Positions 44,786 through 56,177 of a stretch of DNA of 64,000 nucleotides are shown one piece after another. The number at the start of each line of letters is the position of its first letter. The first letter of the stretch is position 1. The stretch lies in assembly GCA_024305745.1 (NCBI GenBank), contig JAHRBS010000007.1, positions 3,038,001-3,102,000 on the forward strand, read 5' to 3'. The notes under the pieces are model-generated. The model was given only the letters and a program-made list of their open reading frames with translations, searched no databases and was not told where the DNA came from. The position numbers were made by a program, and so were the translations under genes. This DNA is from Polyporus tsugae (taxonomy: Eukaryota; Basidiomycota; Agaricomycetes; Polyporales; Polyporaceae).

Positions 44786-47700
44786 ATGGCGTCAGATTTA
44801 CCGGTGGTTGGCACGCGCCTTAACTATGCAGGCTCCGTAGGAACTGTCAGGTATGCAGGCACTGTCGGCCGCGCGCAGGGCCCATGGCTCGGTGTCGAAT
44901 GGGACGACACCAACCGCGGCAAACACGACGGTGTCAAGGACGGAAGGCGTTACTTCACCTGTCTGTGAGACTGTGCGTTTCATCAGCAGTTCGCACTGTA
45001 TTTTCTCAACCCCTTCATAGCGTTCCGAATAGCGGATCTTTCATTCGACCCACCGCCGCAATCACCTACGGCTTGTCGTTTCTATCCGCACTCACTGCCA
45101 AATACATCGAACTCCCCCACAGCGACTCTTCGTCGGAGAAGGTTATCCTTGGCTCCTCAGGTGGCGCAATTGAGGTACAGGCTGTTGGCCTCAACAAGAT
45201 CAGGAACAACCTCGCTCGCCTCGAACGCCTACGGGAAGTCAGCCTGGATAACGAGAATGTCTCACGGGCTGACACTCCCGGCGAAATACACCAGACCTGT
45301 GCAGGTATGTCCGTTACGATTACCCGCATGACTCAGTTGTGTGTAAGTTTTTCGGCGGGTCTTTGCTTTGTATGAACTTCGTTCATTTTAGTAAGCGTTA
45401 CCGCACTGTACTTCTAGCCTGTTGGCTTGTTGGCTTGTTGGCTTGTTGGCCAGTGCGCGATATCCCAGGGGTTCAGGCTGCCGCAGATATAACAGCAGTT
45501 TAATGGTAGTGGCAAGCACAGCGACCTGGTGATATCCTTTGGGCGCCGACGTAGGCCGCCATTCCTATCACACTCAGGTCGTATCAGAAGAGGATTGCTA
45601 TATCTTCGCCCCAACAAGCGGTTAATATTCGCGCCTTATGAGCGGAATGATTCATCTTGCAGGGGCGCCAAGAGCTCCACGTCGGGAATCCTTTCCTCCG
45701 TTTGACGCAGTCGTGAGATTTTTTGACAGAGGCCCCAGGTATTCAAGAGCCGTGCACTACGGCCTCCTAGCTTAGGATGCAAACCATCCTCTGCACGTTA
45801 GCCAGCTGTGCGATCCGTGAGCTATGCGCGTTCACGTTTATTGCTATCCATCGGTGCAGCGATTGCATCTCAATACGCTTTCACGGAATTAGGATCCCAT
45901 CGTTGACTAGCTTAAATTGCATAGGTATCCGCGGCCTAGATCTATCCAAGAATCTAATTCCATCCTGGGACACTGTCGCGGACATAGCTATCGAGCTGCC
46001 GAACCTCCGGAGTCTTCGCCTCAAGTAAGCATTGTCTGTGCCTTTCTGTCAGTACCATCAACATATACACCTTTCCTCATTCGATGGCTACAGCCATAAC
46101 CGCATGAGACCGCCCAAAAATATGCAGCCTGGCTCCTCAGCATTTCATCGACTCGAAGAATTGCAGCTTAGCGCGACATTATTGACCTGGAGCGAATTCC
46201 AAGCCTTGTTGCCCTACATGCCCGCCTTGACTACCGTCGAGTTGGGATACAACCGCTTACGAGCACTCCTACCAGACTCGACATCCCGACCAAACCATCG
46301 TGCTCGGGCTCTGCAAGAGGTGAATTTGGATGGGAATGAACTCAGCAGTTTTACCGACATTAATGAAGCGATGAGCAACCTCCCAGGGTGCGTAGTCATG
46401 CCTTAACCATCATCCATCGCTCCCGGTGGAGTCGATATAATACATGTGACTCACTGGCGAGGTATACAGCTTGCGGCGACTCGTCCTCACCTCCAATCTA
46501 TTTTCGCATATTTCCCCGCGTGCTACAGATGCAGCAGACGCTACTACCGGACCATCCGGTGCATCGCCATTCCCGCTCCGTGGGCTCAAACACCTCGCGC
46601 TCGCATTTAACCGCCTTGCCTCATGGCGCGACATTGACACGCTCCAGCGCTGGTGTCCGGAACTCGAGTCACTCACGCTTGCGGGAAATCCGCTCGTTGA
46701 TGGTAAGCATACACCTCCGCAGCATTGTTCGTTTACAATTTGCAACCCCCCCTATTGCTCTGCTTTTCGCGCCGCCACGTGCATTAGCACCTTCACCTTC
46801 GTTTCTGTGCTCACGCCCTTGATATACGGGAACCGATCGACGCTAACATTTTGATTTGTGCTATGTCGCACTGTCTTTTGCCATTCCGTGGAACGCAATT
46901 CGTCGAAATCTACGACATGCGATGACATGAACTGCTAAACGTCGCATCAACACAACACCGTACAATTTCGCCCAAATTAACACCCGCATGGTACCGGTTC
47001 TGTGGGAGCGTAGAACCCAGCCGCACGAATTATGCGCGCGCGTTCACCGTCGCGAAGTTTCCATTACTCAAGACCCTCGACGGTGCGGCGGTAAGTCCTC
47101 CGTTCATCTCGGCATCGACACAATCGTCGCTTGCGCTTGGTCCCTTCCGTCACTGCTTGTTCCGGCCGACCCTGTCATTGTTACAGCCGCAGTTACTGCA
47201 TCGAGGCTTACATGGCGCGTCCTGTACGCGGTGTCTCGACGCCTCCTTGATGTGGCGCGGGTGATGGTTAACCTCACCTTTGTTCATAGATCTCCTCTCG
47301 TGAACGCACAGACAGCGAGCTTCTGTACCTCTCCCATATCGCAAAGCAACCCTTCGTATCCGACGAAGAGAGGCGTGCAGAACACCCTCAGTGGGAGGTG
47401 TTGTCAGCCAGTGCGTGTATCACTGATTGATACCCTTTATGGGCGCTCCATTGACTCTGATGTTCCCTACCCGCTGTGTTCCTCTCCGTGATTGCTCCTG
47501 CGACGACTCATCCGCCTCCTTTGTACTCCCGCTCTCGATTGTTGACATGCCAATGTCACTGTGGTCCCAACGACCTTGTACATCCACGATGGCGTCCCGC
47601 CACTCATCCCACGGCCGGCTCCCACACTGCCACCGTCCCAAACACTCGCAACACTCACAACAAACTCGCAACCCCCGACATACCCAACACTCCCACCGAA

Positions 47701-48233
47701 CTCACGACATCCGTCGTGGCCATCCAGAACACGGGGTAACACATTCTTCGGCTGCGGTCGAAGTCTCAGACACGCTCAGCAATCGCCTCATCAGTAAGAG
47801 ATCTCATGCACCCCCTGCTCGTCAGATCTCATCCCTGACACACATCTCCCTCCCTCCCTCCCTCCCCCCCCTCCCCAACAAACGCAAAATCACCGCACCA
47901 AACTTGTCGGCGACTCAACTGCTAGGCATCAAAATCCATTATGGCAGCACCGCCCCCCCGACGACGGTCGCGGCAGACGAGCTCGCGGCCTACCTCGGAC
48001 AGTGCAAGTCCGCGGCGACCGTCCTGCGCGTCCTCTCGACCATGTCCATCCGCACCTTGCGACTGAAACTCATCAAGACCTTCAAGATACCCAAGGCGCA
48101 GCACGGCGCGGTCAGGCTGTGGATGATCCTGCCCAACGGTTACTTCGTGGAGCTGGACGAGGAGTACGCCGGACGTGATCTTGCGTACTGGGGTGTGGAC
48201 AAAGACACGCAATTTGTACTTGTAGACAATTGA
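44786..48233 (+). CDS. TBCE: Tubulin-folding cofactor E (TBCE)
   Basis: A cytosolic chaperone that binds alpha-tubulin during heterodimer assembly. A nine-exon model keeps phase and gives 553 residues: 44786-44964, 45021-45304, 45925-46024, 46094-46387, 46470-46702, 47014-47090, 47290-47410, 47728-47793, 47926-48233. The CAP-Gly domain is at the start (GTVRYAGTVGRAQGPWLGVE, then GSFIRPT). Leucine-rich repeats follow (IRGLDLSKNLIPSWDTVADI, LEELQLSATLLTW, LRRLVLTSNLFSH, LESLTLAGNPLVD), with the LRR cap FPLLKTLDGAA. Then come RRAEHPQWEVLSAKHGV, LSNRLISIKIHYGS and a C-terminal ubiquitin-like domain ending DKDTQFVLVDN. Introns 2, 5, 6, 7 and 8 (620, 311, 199, 317 and 132 bp) are far longer than others here. 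Confidence 0.93.
45421..45450. repeat. Tandem GTTGGCTT repeat inside TBCE intron 2
   Basis: 3.75 perfect copies of an 8 bp unit lie within the 620 bp intron between TBCE exons 2 and 3. Confidence 0.8.
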
Positions 48234-48917
48234 ATATTTATTTCCTGGTCAAGTACATGCAGAGACGTAACGTATAACATGGACCAGGTCCTACATATCG
48301 CAAGGAAAATCGAGATTCCAAACTCACCTGTTACTCAATATCCTCCCATTCCACTCGGGTACGGTATCGCGATTCCGGAAGGTCCACCAAAGAAGCACGA
48401 ATTCCCCTTGGATCCAGAAGACGGACGGAGGCCGTTCGCACGAAAGGCCAGCGCACCCATATACGCCCACAAAGCCTCCGCGACGTCCAAATTTTAAAGG
48501 CAGCTGGCCAGTCCCACAAGCGCCTCAACGAACTCCGACAACCGAGGCATGGGACACCAAACGGAGACCACGGTCCTGGGTTCGACCAACCAATGACATA
48601 TAGCCATCCAGCGATGACTTGTCGAGTGAGGTCCATTCGTCTTGAGGCCAACGAGGAACCGGCATCGTACGCGTGGGTCCACCAGCACGGGTGAAACGAA
48701 GCTGAGCCCAGCTCCTGTGGTGGGCCAGGCCGCGCCAAGGAAATTGGGGGGTACAAGACGGCGGGATATCCTTCGAGCTCGAGATACACGACTCCTTTTC
48801 CATACAGCAGAAACCTATTCGAAGCGAAGCGAGAGGGAGGAAGTCCAGAACGCCTTTTCGGAAACCATTTCGGGTCCACAACGCAAACGGATGTTATCCG
48901 GAAAACCAAGGCCGAAC
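48234..48917. other. Convergent intergenic region with uncertain small frames
   Basis: 684 bp lie between the TBCE and SR protein stops. A plus frame at 48279-48497 (72 codons, with PPIPLGYGIAIPEGPPKKHE) and an overlapping 199-codon minus frame (48331-48930) are open. Neither matches a family nor has clear splice support, so I do not call either as a gene. Confidence 0.3.
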
Positions 48918-50225
48918 TCAGCGCGCCCAACCGTTATCCCCGTTGGCATGCCTCGGCCTGTCCTCGTAACGATCTTCCCTCTCGTCCCGGCGGCGGTCGT
49001 CCCTGCGTTTGTCATAGTCGTCCCTGCGGCGGTCATAGTAAGGGTCAGGGACTCGCCGGTCATCATAGCCACCTCGCCGATCATCGTACCCTGCAGGCCT
49101 TTTTTCATCACCGTCCTTCCTCGGAGGTGGAGACCTGGGGCGACGATCTTCAACTTCACTGCGGCGAGGAGGCGACCTGGACCGTTCCCTCCGGTAGGCG
49201 CGATCATCCTTGTGGCGGTCATCTCTCTCGCGGTACCGGTCGTCCCGGGCATAGCGATCGTCCCGAGCATAACGATCATCGCGACGAGGGGGGCGGTGAT
49301 CGTCGGTACCACCACGCTGGTATGAATGAGTATCATGAAACAAGAACGGAATTTAATCTGCTGCTTACCTCACGATCGAGATTAATGCGCACAGGCTGAC
49401 CACGGAGGTCGCGGCCGTCGAGTTCCTTGACGGCACGTTCGGCGTCCTCACGGGAGAGGTATTCCAAGATACTGCAGAGTGAACGGGAAGTCAATGATTG
49501 AAAAGAGTTGGATTATGGGAAGGGCTCACCCTTCGCCGGGTGCATCGCGATCGATGTCCGCGTATGAGACACTACCAGCCTCGCGTCCAAAGTCCTTCAA
49601 GTCCTGATCGAGAGGCGATTGTTAGGGTCCGGAGTCCACACAAATACGATGTCGATGGAGGGGGGCGGGCCATCCAGGCGGGGTGGGCCGGATCTACAAA
49701 AAGTGACCCGTCGGAAGAGAGACACGTACCTGCCAACTGGTGTCCCGAGAAATGCCCGAGACAATGAGACGGAATCCAGGAGGACGTCTGGCGCGGACAA
49801 GCCTATCGGCCTCGTAGGGGTCGCGGCGAGGACGAGTCTCCTTGGCAAACTCAACAACGATGCTGGACAATATATTAGCGCGACGGTGCTTGAGCGTTAC
49901 ACGTGGAATGCGGCATACTTGGCGCCCATGAAGGTCTTGCCGTTGAAGTGTTGAAGGGCATCCTCAGCGTCGCGAGAGCTTTCAAACTCGACGAAGCCGA
50001 AGCCTGGGAGCAAGCTCGTGAATTCAAACCATCGGCAGTGAGCAGCCACACCAACCAGTCATGACGCGGCAGTCGACGATACGACCGTAGCCATCGAAGA
50101 ACTTTGAGACGTCGTCAGCACGCGCATCAGGGGGGAGCTCTGCGTATTGGTAAAGGTGATGAGCTTGCAGGTAGGGGAAGAGTCAGCCAAAAGGACGTAC
50201 TTCCAAGATAGAGACGGCGGGCCAT
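48918..50225 (-). CDS. SR-type splicing factor with two RRMs and RS tail
   Basis: A nuclear RNA-binding protein of the SR family, resembling SRSF4/5/6 and fission yeast Srp2. It starts at ATG 50225 with exon 1 coding MARRLYLG, spliced to KLPPDARADDVSKFFDGYGR and IVDCRVMT. RRM1 continues GFGFVEFESSRDAEDALQHF then NGKTFMGA. A linker (EADRLVRARRPPG) leads to RRM2 (FRLIVSGISRDTSWQ, then DLKDFGREAGSVSYADIDRD, ILEYLSREDAERAVKELDGR, DLRGQPVRINLDRE). SWQDLKD is the RRM2 signature of this family. The last exon is an RS/RD-rich tail (RRERSRSPPRRSEVEDRRPR, repeated RDDRYA units, end NGDNGWAR). Small exons with about 50-90 bp introns separate these blocks. It is divergent from NFS1. Confidence 0.92.
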
Positions 50226-50543
50226 GGTGGATGCAAGAGCGGAAGATGGAGACGAAGGAGAAGGGGAGGCTGCGGCGACGAGTGGGTTGGCTCCCTTTGC
50301 TGGTCCGTGCGCGGGACTGCCAGCCACCCAGACCCATCCTCTCCCAAATGGCAACATCGCCGTCATATCACCCGGAGCGCCGGCTGGGACAGTGCCTAGT
50401 AGCCGACGAGCTGTGATTGGCTGGCTGATTGCCGAGGACATTCCTCATCTCGGACTCGGAGTCCCGTGACGACGCTGCCGCTGACTGAAGGGCACTCATA
50501 AGTAAAGTTATCTGATAATTGCGCATCCTGCTCGTTGCCCCCC
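50226..50543. promoter_or_regulatory. Shared divergent promoter, SR protein / NFS1
   Basis: 318 bp between opposing starts. ATTGGCTGGCTGATTG near 50417 contains ATTGG (complement of CCAAT), a possible CCAAT-factor site. No TATA box is seen. Confidence 0.4.
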
Positions 50544-52530
50544 ATGTTGTCACGGCTGTCGACAAAGTCTGGAAAGGCCCTCTGCCGTTCAGCTCTCCGT
50601 TCCTCTGTCGCCCGGGTCGCCCTCAAAGATGCACGCAGGTCCTTCGTCCAACCCTCCGGAGCGGATCGAGCCAGCGTAGTCGACGTCCCTTCCGCCTACC
50701 AGGAGGACACTGCGTTCTCACCCAGAGTCGGTTCGTGTCGTTTCAGAATATCCAGGTTAAAGCTGTAACTTGACAGTTTTTTGTGCACAGACATGTTTGG
50801 TTTCAAGCTAGAGGCAACCCGCCGCGAAAGAGGTGTTGATGAGAAGGCCCGTCCAATTTACCTCGACATGCAGGTGTGATACAATGAGTTGGCATTCGCG
50901 ACGCGATCTGATAGCATTTACAAGGCCACAACGCCTGTAGACCCGCGAGTATTGGATGCCATGTTGCCATATCTTACCGACCAGTATGGTAACCCCCATA
51001 GCCGGACGCATTCCTACGGTTGGGAGGCGGAAAAGGCGGTTGAGGATGCGCGTAAGGTATGTGGAGCAACTTGTGGCGCCCACTCTCTTGATACGATAGG
51101 AATTTCTGCACTATAGCACGTCGCCGACCTCATCGGTGCCGATCCCAAGGACATCGTGTTCACCTCTGGTGCAACGGAGACGAACAACATGGCTATCAAG
51201 GGTGTTGCGCGTTTCCATAAAGACAGGAAAAAGCATCTCATCACCACCCAAACGGTATGTTCATTCCCTTTCGCTTATAGCGAACCCTTTCCTCATCGGT
51301 GCTCTAGGAGCACAAGTGCGTGCTCGACTCTTGCCGCAAGCTGCAAGAGGAGGGTTTCGACGTCACATACCTCCCCGTCCAAACCAACGGTATCATTCGG
51401 CTAGACGAGCTTGAAGCTGCTATCCGGCCCGATACCTCCCTCGTTTCAATCATGACCGTCAACAACGAGACTGGTGTCATCCAACCGGTTAAAGAGATTG
51501 GTGAAATGTGTCGCAAGCACCGTGGCATCTATTTCCACACCGACGCAGCGCAGGCAGTCGGAAAGATCAACGTGGATGTGAATGAGTGGAACGTCGACCT
51601 TATGAGTATCTCGGGACACAAGCTCTATGGCCCCAAGGGTGTCGGCGCTGCATACGTACGGCGGCGACCCCGTGTCAGACTGGAGCCAATCTTGAGCGGG
51701 GGTGGCCAGGAACGTGGCCTCAGGAGTGGTACTCTGCCAGCGGCATTGGCAGTTGGCTTGGGTGAGGCTGCGAGGATCGCGAAACAAGAGATGACTGTGA
51801 GTACCCCTTCTTCTTGCCCTGCGTTGATGATATCTCCCACGCAATCCACATGACACTACGTCGAGAGCATCGTGGCGTGTCGTTCGCCTTGCGAACAGTG
51901 CCGCCAGCCTTGCGATGACCCCGCGTGCAGGGGTACTGAGCATCGCAGCCCATACCAACATTCACATTAACTGCTTGCTAACTGTCTTTTCGCAGCGGGA
52001 CCATGCTCGCATCAAACAGTTGTCCGACCGTCTAATCAAGAGCATCAACTCGCGTGTCGAGCGCGTTGTCCGCAATGGTGATGTTAACGGTTACCCCGGA
52101 TGCGTCAACCTCAGTTTCTCCTATGTAGAGGGTGAGAGTCTACTCATGGCGCTCAAGGTACGCCGCGACCCCACCGTGCACCGTGGACGCTCAAATGCTC
52201 ACTTTCCCTTTAGGACGTTGCGCTTTCCTCTGGTAGCGCATGTACGTCTGCTTCGCTGGAGCCATCATACGTCCTCCGTGCTCTCGGCGCTGCGGAAGAT
52301 ATGGCGCACTCGTCCCTCCGTTTCGGTATCGGTCGCTTTACGACGGAAGCCGAGATCGACTATGTTGTTGATAAAATCGTTGCCGTCGTCCAGAGACTGC
52401 GTGACATGAGGTGGGCCTTTTGTCCTCTCACATTCGCATGCGTGCTGATCACGTGTGCTCTCTCAGCCCCTTGTGGGAGATGGTCCAGGAGGGCATCGAT
52501 ATCACGACCATCGACTGGTCTCAACACTAA
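50544..52530 (+). CDS. NFS1: Mitochondrial cysteine desulfurase NFS1
   Basis: A PLP enzyme that takes sulfur from cysteine for Fe-S clusters and tRNA thiolation. ATG 50544 starts a mitochondrial presequence ([20 protein letters not shown]). Spliced motifs: [57 protein letters not shown]; then [54 protein letters not shown] (PLP lysine in SGHK); [37 protein letters not shown]; the catalytic-loop cysteine in [36 protein letters not shown]; and the C-terminus [20 protein letters not shown]. All key residues are present. One intron (51799-51995) is about 197 bp and may host a snoRNA. Confidence 0.97.
51819..51948 (+). ncRNA. Possible intronic box C/D snoRNA (speculative)
   Basis: Inside the long NFS1 intron, TGATGA (box C-like, 51825-51830) and CTGA (box D, 51936-51939) are flanked by complementary pentamers CTGCG (51819-51823) and CGCAG (51944-51948). 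A CGATGA lies at 51913-51918 as a possible C' box. The box C flanking base is not a purine and the box D spacer is four bases, so the fit is imperfect. Confidence 0.25.
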
Positions 52531-53124
52531 TTCTTCTTGATTCCCACAAGTCCCCCCCCCAACAGCCGGAGCGCACCGGGTGTCCGTCATTCGGACTCAG
52601 TGCGAATGGGGTTTGCAGTACAATGGGGTTTATGTCTGCGTCCCCGCTCGTGTCGTCGGGGGATAACTTGGACGGTCCTAGTTACTTACAATTCATGTTT
52701 ATCATTCGTAGTCTATGCGCCACTGGATGATCCAAAAACAAATCGTGTATTACATGCACTTCTTGTGGAATCCAGTAATTCTATGCCTGCCGCCTTTGAT
52801 GCAGGTCTTTCATTCAATACCGTCTTCCGTAGACCTCCGACAGGCTTGGGAACGACAGGTACGCTGGCCCTCTACCGGCAGGCAGATCATATGGCCCACA
52901 CTTCGTGCTGAGTACGTCGCTGCTGCGTCATATTTCCGCCATCTACCGGCACATACGTCTGTAAGTAGATTCTGCAACGTAAGAGACGCCACCTCGGATG
53001 GACGGGCTATTCAATACAATTCCGACACGGACCGGTCGTGAGAGCGGAAGGAAACCCTATATTTTGAGAGCATGTACAGTAAGAAATGCAAGGGACTACC
53101 ATCGATGCACTCAGAAACTGCATT
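52531..53124. other. Convergent intergenic region between NFS1 and GH6 genes
   Basis: A 594 bp stretch holding two 3' flanks. Short frames are present but none matches a family. No RNA or repeat is recognised. Confidence 0.3.
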
Positions 53125-54668
53125 TTACAGAGGGGGGTTCGCCGCGGAGACCAGGGTCTCGAAGTACGACTGGAACCAGGTACCGGCCTCGGGGGCGGGC
53201 TGCGCGGCGTCCGAGAGCGAGCACGTCGAGTCGTAGCGGGGCGACGAGCTGTTGGACGTGCCGTCGCACTCGCCTCCGGGCTTGACCCACACGATGGCGT
53301 CGATGAGCGAGTTGCCGGTGTTGGTCGTCGGGCGGGTGCCGAAGCCGGCGCCCTTGATGTTGCACCAGTCGCCCCACTGCTGGCGGAGGTTCTGCTGGCC
53401 GGAGCGGCCCTGGTCGACGACGAACTGCGCGGGGAAGCCGGCGGAGGCGAGCATCGGCCCGAGCGCGTTGATGTAGTGCGACTCGTCGTAGTTCGGGTCG
53501 CCCTGCGTGATCGGGTCGGGCGAGGCGGCGGTGAGTGCGTTGTAGTTCGCGACGTTGGTCGCGAGCCCGCGGATGAAGGGCGAGGAGTTGGCGGACTGGA
53601 ACATGGACGTGAAGAGCGTCGCCGCGGGCGAGATGTTCGCGGGCCAGCCGAGCCACCCGGCGTGGCCGGCGTCCATGTACATGTATACGCCGACGGCGGA
53701 GAGCTGCTGGAGCGCGTAGGTGACGCACGCCTTGTACGTCGTCTCCGCGTTCGCGCACTTCTGCACGTTCAGGTTGGTGACGAGGTTCGCGAGCGAGTCG
53801 GGCTCGATGACCGCGACGACACGCACGTCGGGGAACTGCTTGACTTGCGCGACGAGCTGGTCGATGTAGTCGAAGTACTTCTCCTGGCCACCGTCGGCGA
53901 TGCTGAACTCGCCGTTGGACGCCTTCGCGGCGCAATCACGGTCAGGGAGATCGTAGACGACGATCTGGACGAGTTGCTTCTGGCCGGTGCTCTTTTGGAG
54001 GGCAGAAGCATCAGAGAGGTAAGTGCCGACGTCGGGAACTTTGGAGACGGTGTCGATCCAGGTGAACGTGGGGATGTTTGCAACGCTGGCAGCCTTGGCA
54101 GCTAAGGTCGAGTCGGAGATGCTAGCGGCACCGGCCTGAACCTCCGCGGCGTAGTAGGGGCTCAGGTAGGCCTACATTGGGCATGCGAATGAGTTTATCC
54201 GAAAATGTTCCTTAGGGGCGTTTTCAGGAAACTTACGGTATATCCGACGAAGGGGTTGCCCGCGGCGGGTGTGGTAGAAGGAGAGGAGCCACCGGATGTC
54301 GACGTGGCCGACGGGACAGAGGTCGTGCCAGGGGCAGAGGTCGTGGCGGGGGCAGAGGTGCTGGCACCCGGACTGGAAGCGAGAGGTTTAGCATCAAAGA
54401 GCTTCGCCTGAGATGGTAGATGCTAGAGACTCACATGCACTGCGAGTAGTAGTCGTTCAGCTCAGAGCAAACCGAGCCAGCCGCGCAAGTCGTGGCACCA
54501 GCTGTGAAAGAAAGACGAGAATACAGATTAGTTTGCGTCCTGTACTCAGCGACACCATGCCAACTTACTCCAACCAATACCGCCGCACTGTCCCCAGACA
54601 GGCGCCTGAGCAGAGACGATTGCGGGAAGGACAGTAAGAAGAGCGCAGAGCGATGCGAACTTGGACAT
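53125..54668 (-). CDS. cel6A: GH6 cellobiohydrolase (CBHII) with N-terminal CBM1
   Basis: A secreted inverting exo-cellulase acting from non-reducing cellulose ends. ATG 54668 starts the signal peptide MSKFASLCALLTVLPAIVSA. A CBM1 cellulose-binding module follows (PVWGQCGGIGW spliced to TGATTCAAGSVCSELNDYYS then QC). A Ser/Thr/Pro linker leads to NPFVGYT and AYLSPYYAAEV. The GH6 domain has WIDTVSKVPDVGTYLSDAS, VVYDLPDRDCAAKASNGEFS (the DRDCAA acid aspartate region), VIEPDSLANLVTN, YMYMDAGHAGWLGWPANISP, SPDPITQGDPNYDESHYINA, FVVDQGRSGQQNLRQQWGDW, FGTRPTTNTG and VWVKPGGECDGTSNSSSPRY. The end is AGTWFQSYFETLVSAANPPL. Length and residues are normal for an active enzyme. A TATA box lies about 75 bp upstream. 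Confidence 0.97.
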
Positions 54669-54739
54669 CTTGCGGTACTGGGACTGGTAGAGGGGGACTC
54701 AGGCTGGTATCCTGGTGCACCACCGTGGTCGCTAGGACG

Positions 54740-54746
54740 TTATATA
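54740..54746 (-). promoter_or_regulatory. Putative TATA box of the GH6 gene
   Basis: TATATAA on the minus strand, 72-78 bp before ATG 54668, a spacing usual for highly expressed fungal cellulase genes. Confidence 0.55.
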
Positions 54747-54949
54747 GCCCACGCTCGCCTTCGGAATTAGCTCTTGCTGGCAGCGAACATCACCCATCAT
54801 GTCGAGGACCTAGAATATCCGGCGAACACCCGACCGGAGGACGCGGAAAGACGTCGGTGCAGGTCAGTTGTCGTCACAGGCGGCGTCGGAGGGAGGTCAT
54901 GAGGCTCAGTATTCACCCGACCACGATCCATCGTCAACGAGAACAAGCG

Positions 54950-54955
54950 GCGGGG
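54950..54955 (+). promoter_or_regulatory. Possible CreA/Cre1 carbon-repressor site
   Basis: GCGGGG fits the fungal CreA consensus SYGGRG and lies about 285 bp upstream of the GH6 start. Such hexamers are common by chance in GC-rich DNA. Confidence 0.25.
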
Positions 54956-56177
54956 TGTTCCGACCTGATTGTTGTGTGATTCGGTGCAAGTTCGGATGAG
55001 GTTGTTGGGGAAACCCATGAGTCTTATTTCTCCGGAAGTCTTCGGGACGCCATGAAAGACTTTGTCAAGAAGTGGTTGAGTACAAAGAGAAGAGTGCACA
55101 TATGGAAAAGGGCTGGGTTAACCACGCCATACAATTTAGTATGAATTCATATGCTCTGTGGAAGGGTATACAGTGAGTCGTACCTCGGAGGCAAACCTTG
55201 TTGGGGGAGCTGCTGGCGTACAGAGCCGCCAGTGCACAAAAATAACGGGCCCATCGTTCAGGCTCGCTATATCCACTGTGTAGCAGGTGATTCGATGGGG
55301 CGCGCTCACGTAAAATGGGCCGCGCGTGGGCCAGACTCATGATAGGGAGACGAATTTGTATGTCCTGGTGCATCCGCGCCAGACACCCTTTAAGAGCAAG
55401 TGTTCGTGCATGTGGGCACGGGTCAACAAGAGACGGAACCAATACACGGTCCCGTGCGTCGCGCACCGTGTGGTCTTGGCGACTGTTGACTTCTTTGGAA
55501 CTGACATCACAGAACTCTCGGTATCTGTTGGTACTGGTGAGAGCATGGACGACCCTCCGTTCTAGGACCTTCCGACGTAACCTTCCTAGATATAGGGAAC
55601 TCTGGTACATCCTGCCCCGACCATACCGGATGTGCTTTCGAAGCAGGCACATCGGCCGGTGCTCCTGAGGAATCTAAAGTTATCGAATGGCCGTATGCCA
55701 TCTGTCGCACCACCGGCCAGTTCCTCGTTCCGAGCACGAAAACATTGCCAATTTACAGGAGGTGAAAATTTTGTCCACGAATGAGGTCCGAGGAAAGGTG
55801 CGGTGGGGTACCAGGAGCAACTCACGTCGCTTGAGTTACCCCTGGTAGAGTCTGGGCATAACTCGAGGAACGCCAGCACGGTAGTCTATCATCGAGTCCC
55901 GGTGTTCCTCCTTTGAGTGGGCCAACCACGTTACGTCAAGCATGCACACACTGCCCGGGAAAAGCCACGACATTCTTCCGGCATTGTAGCTGGCAAAGGC
56001 TGAGTTAAAGTGCGCTCCGCCGCTATGCGGTGACAGAACCGGTTGAACGGCGTTCGGCGAATGAAGAAGATTGCGCAGCCAATCTAGGAAAATCCACGGC
56101 GAAGACAGATCAGAAAGAGGCCACAGATACACTCACGATGACATAACATTGTAATATACATGATGTGAGGGACCCAG

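Larger units (their letters stand above)
54669..56177. other. Upstream region of the GH6 gene, about 1.5 kb
   Basis: It holds the cellulase promoter (TATA and a CreA-like site listed separately) and the NECAP 3' flank. Frames such as minus 55065-55652 (195 codons) match no family and are not called. Confidence 0.35.

Noticed and set aside
48331..48930. 199-codon minus frame after the SR protein
   Set aside because: Trp/Arg/Leu-rich with no recognised motif, overlaps the SR protein tail in another frame and has no splice support.
53086..54105. 339-codon plus-strand frame rich in Arg/Val/Gly
   Set aside because: Antisense shadow of the GH6 catalytic exon caused by strong third-position GC bias.
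55065..55652. 195-codon minus frame upstream of the cellulase
   Set aside because: Low-confidence composition, no motif, no introns or promoter signals to support it.
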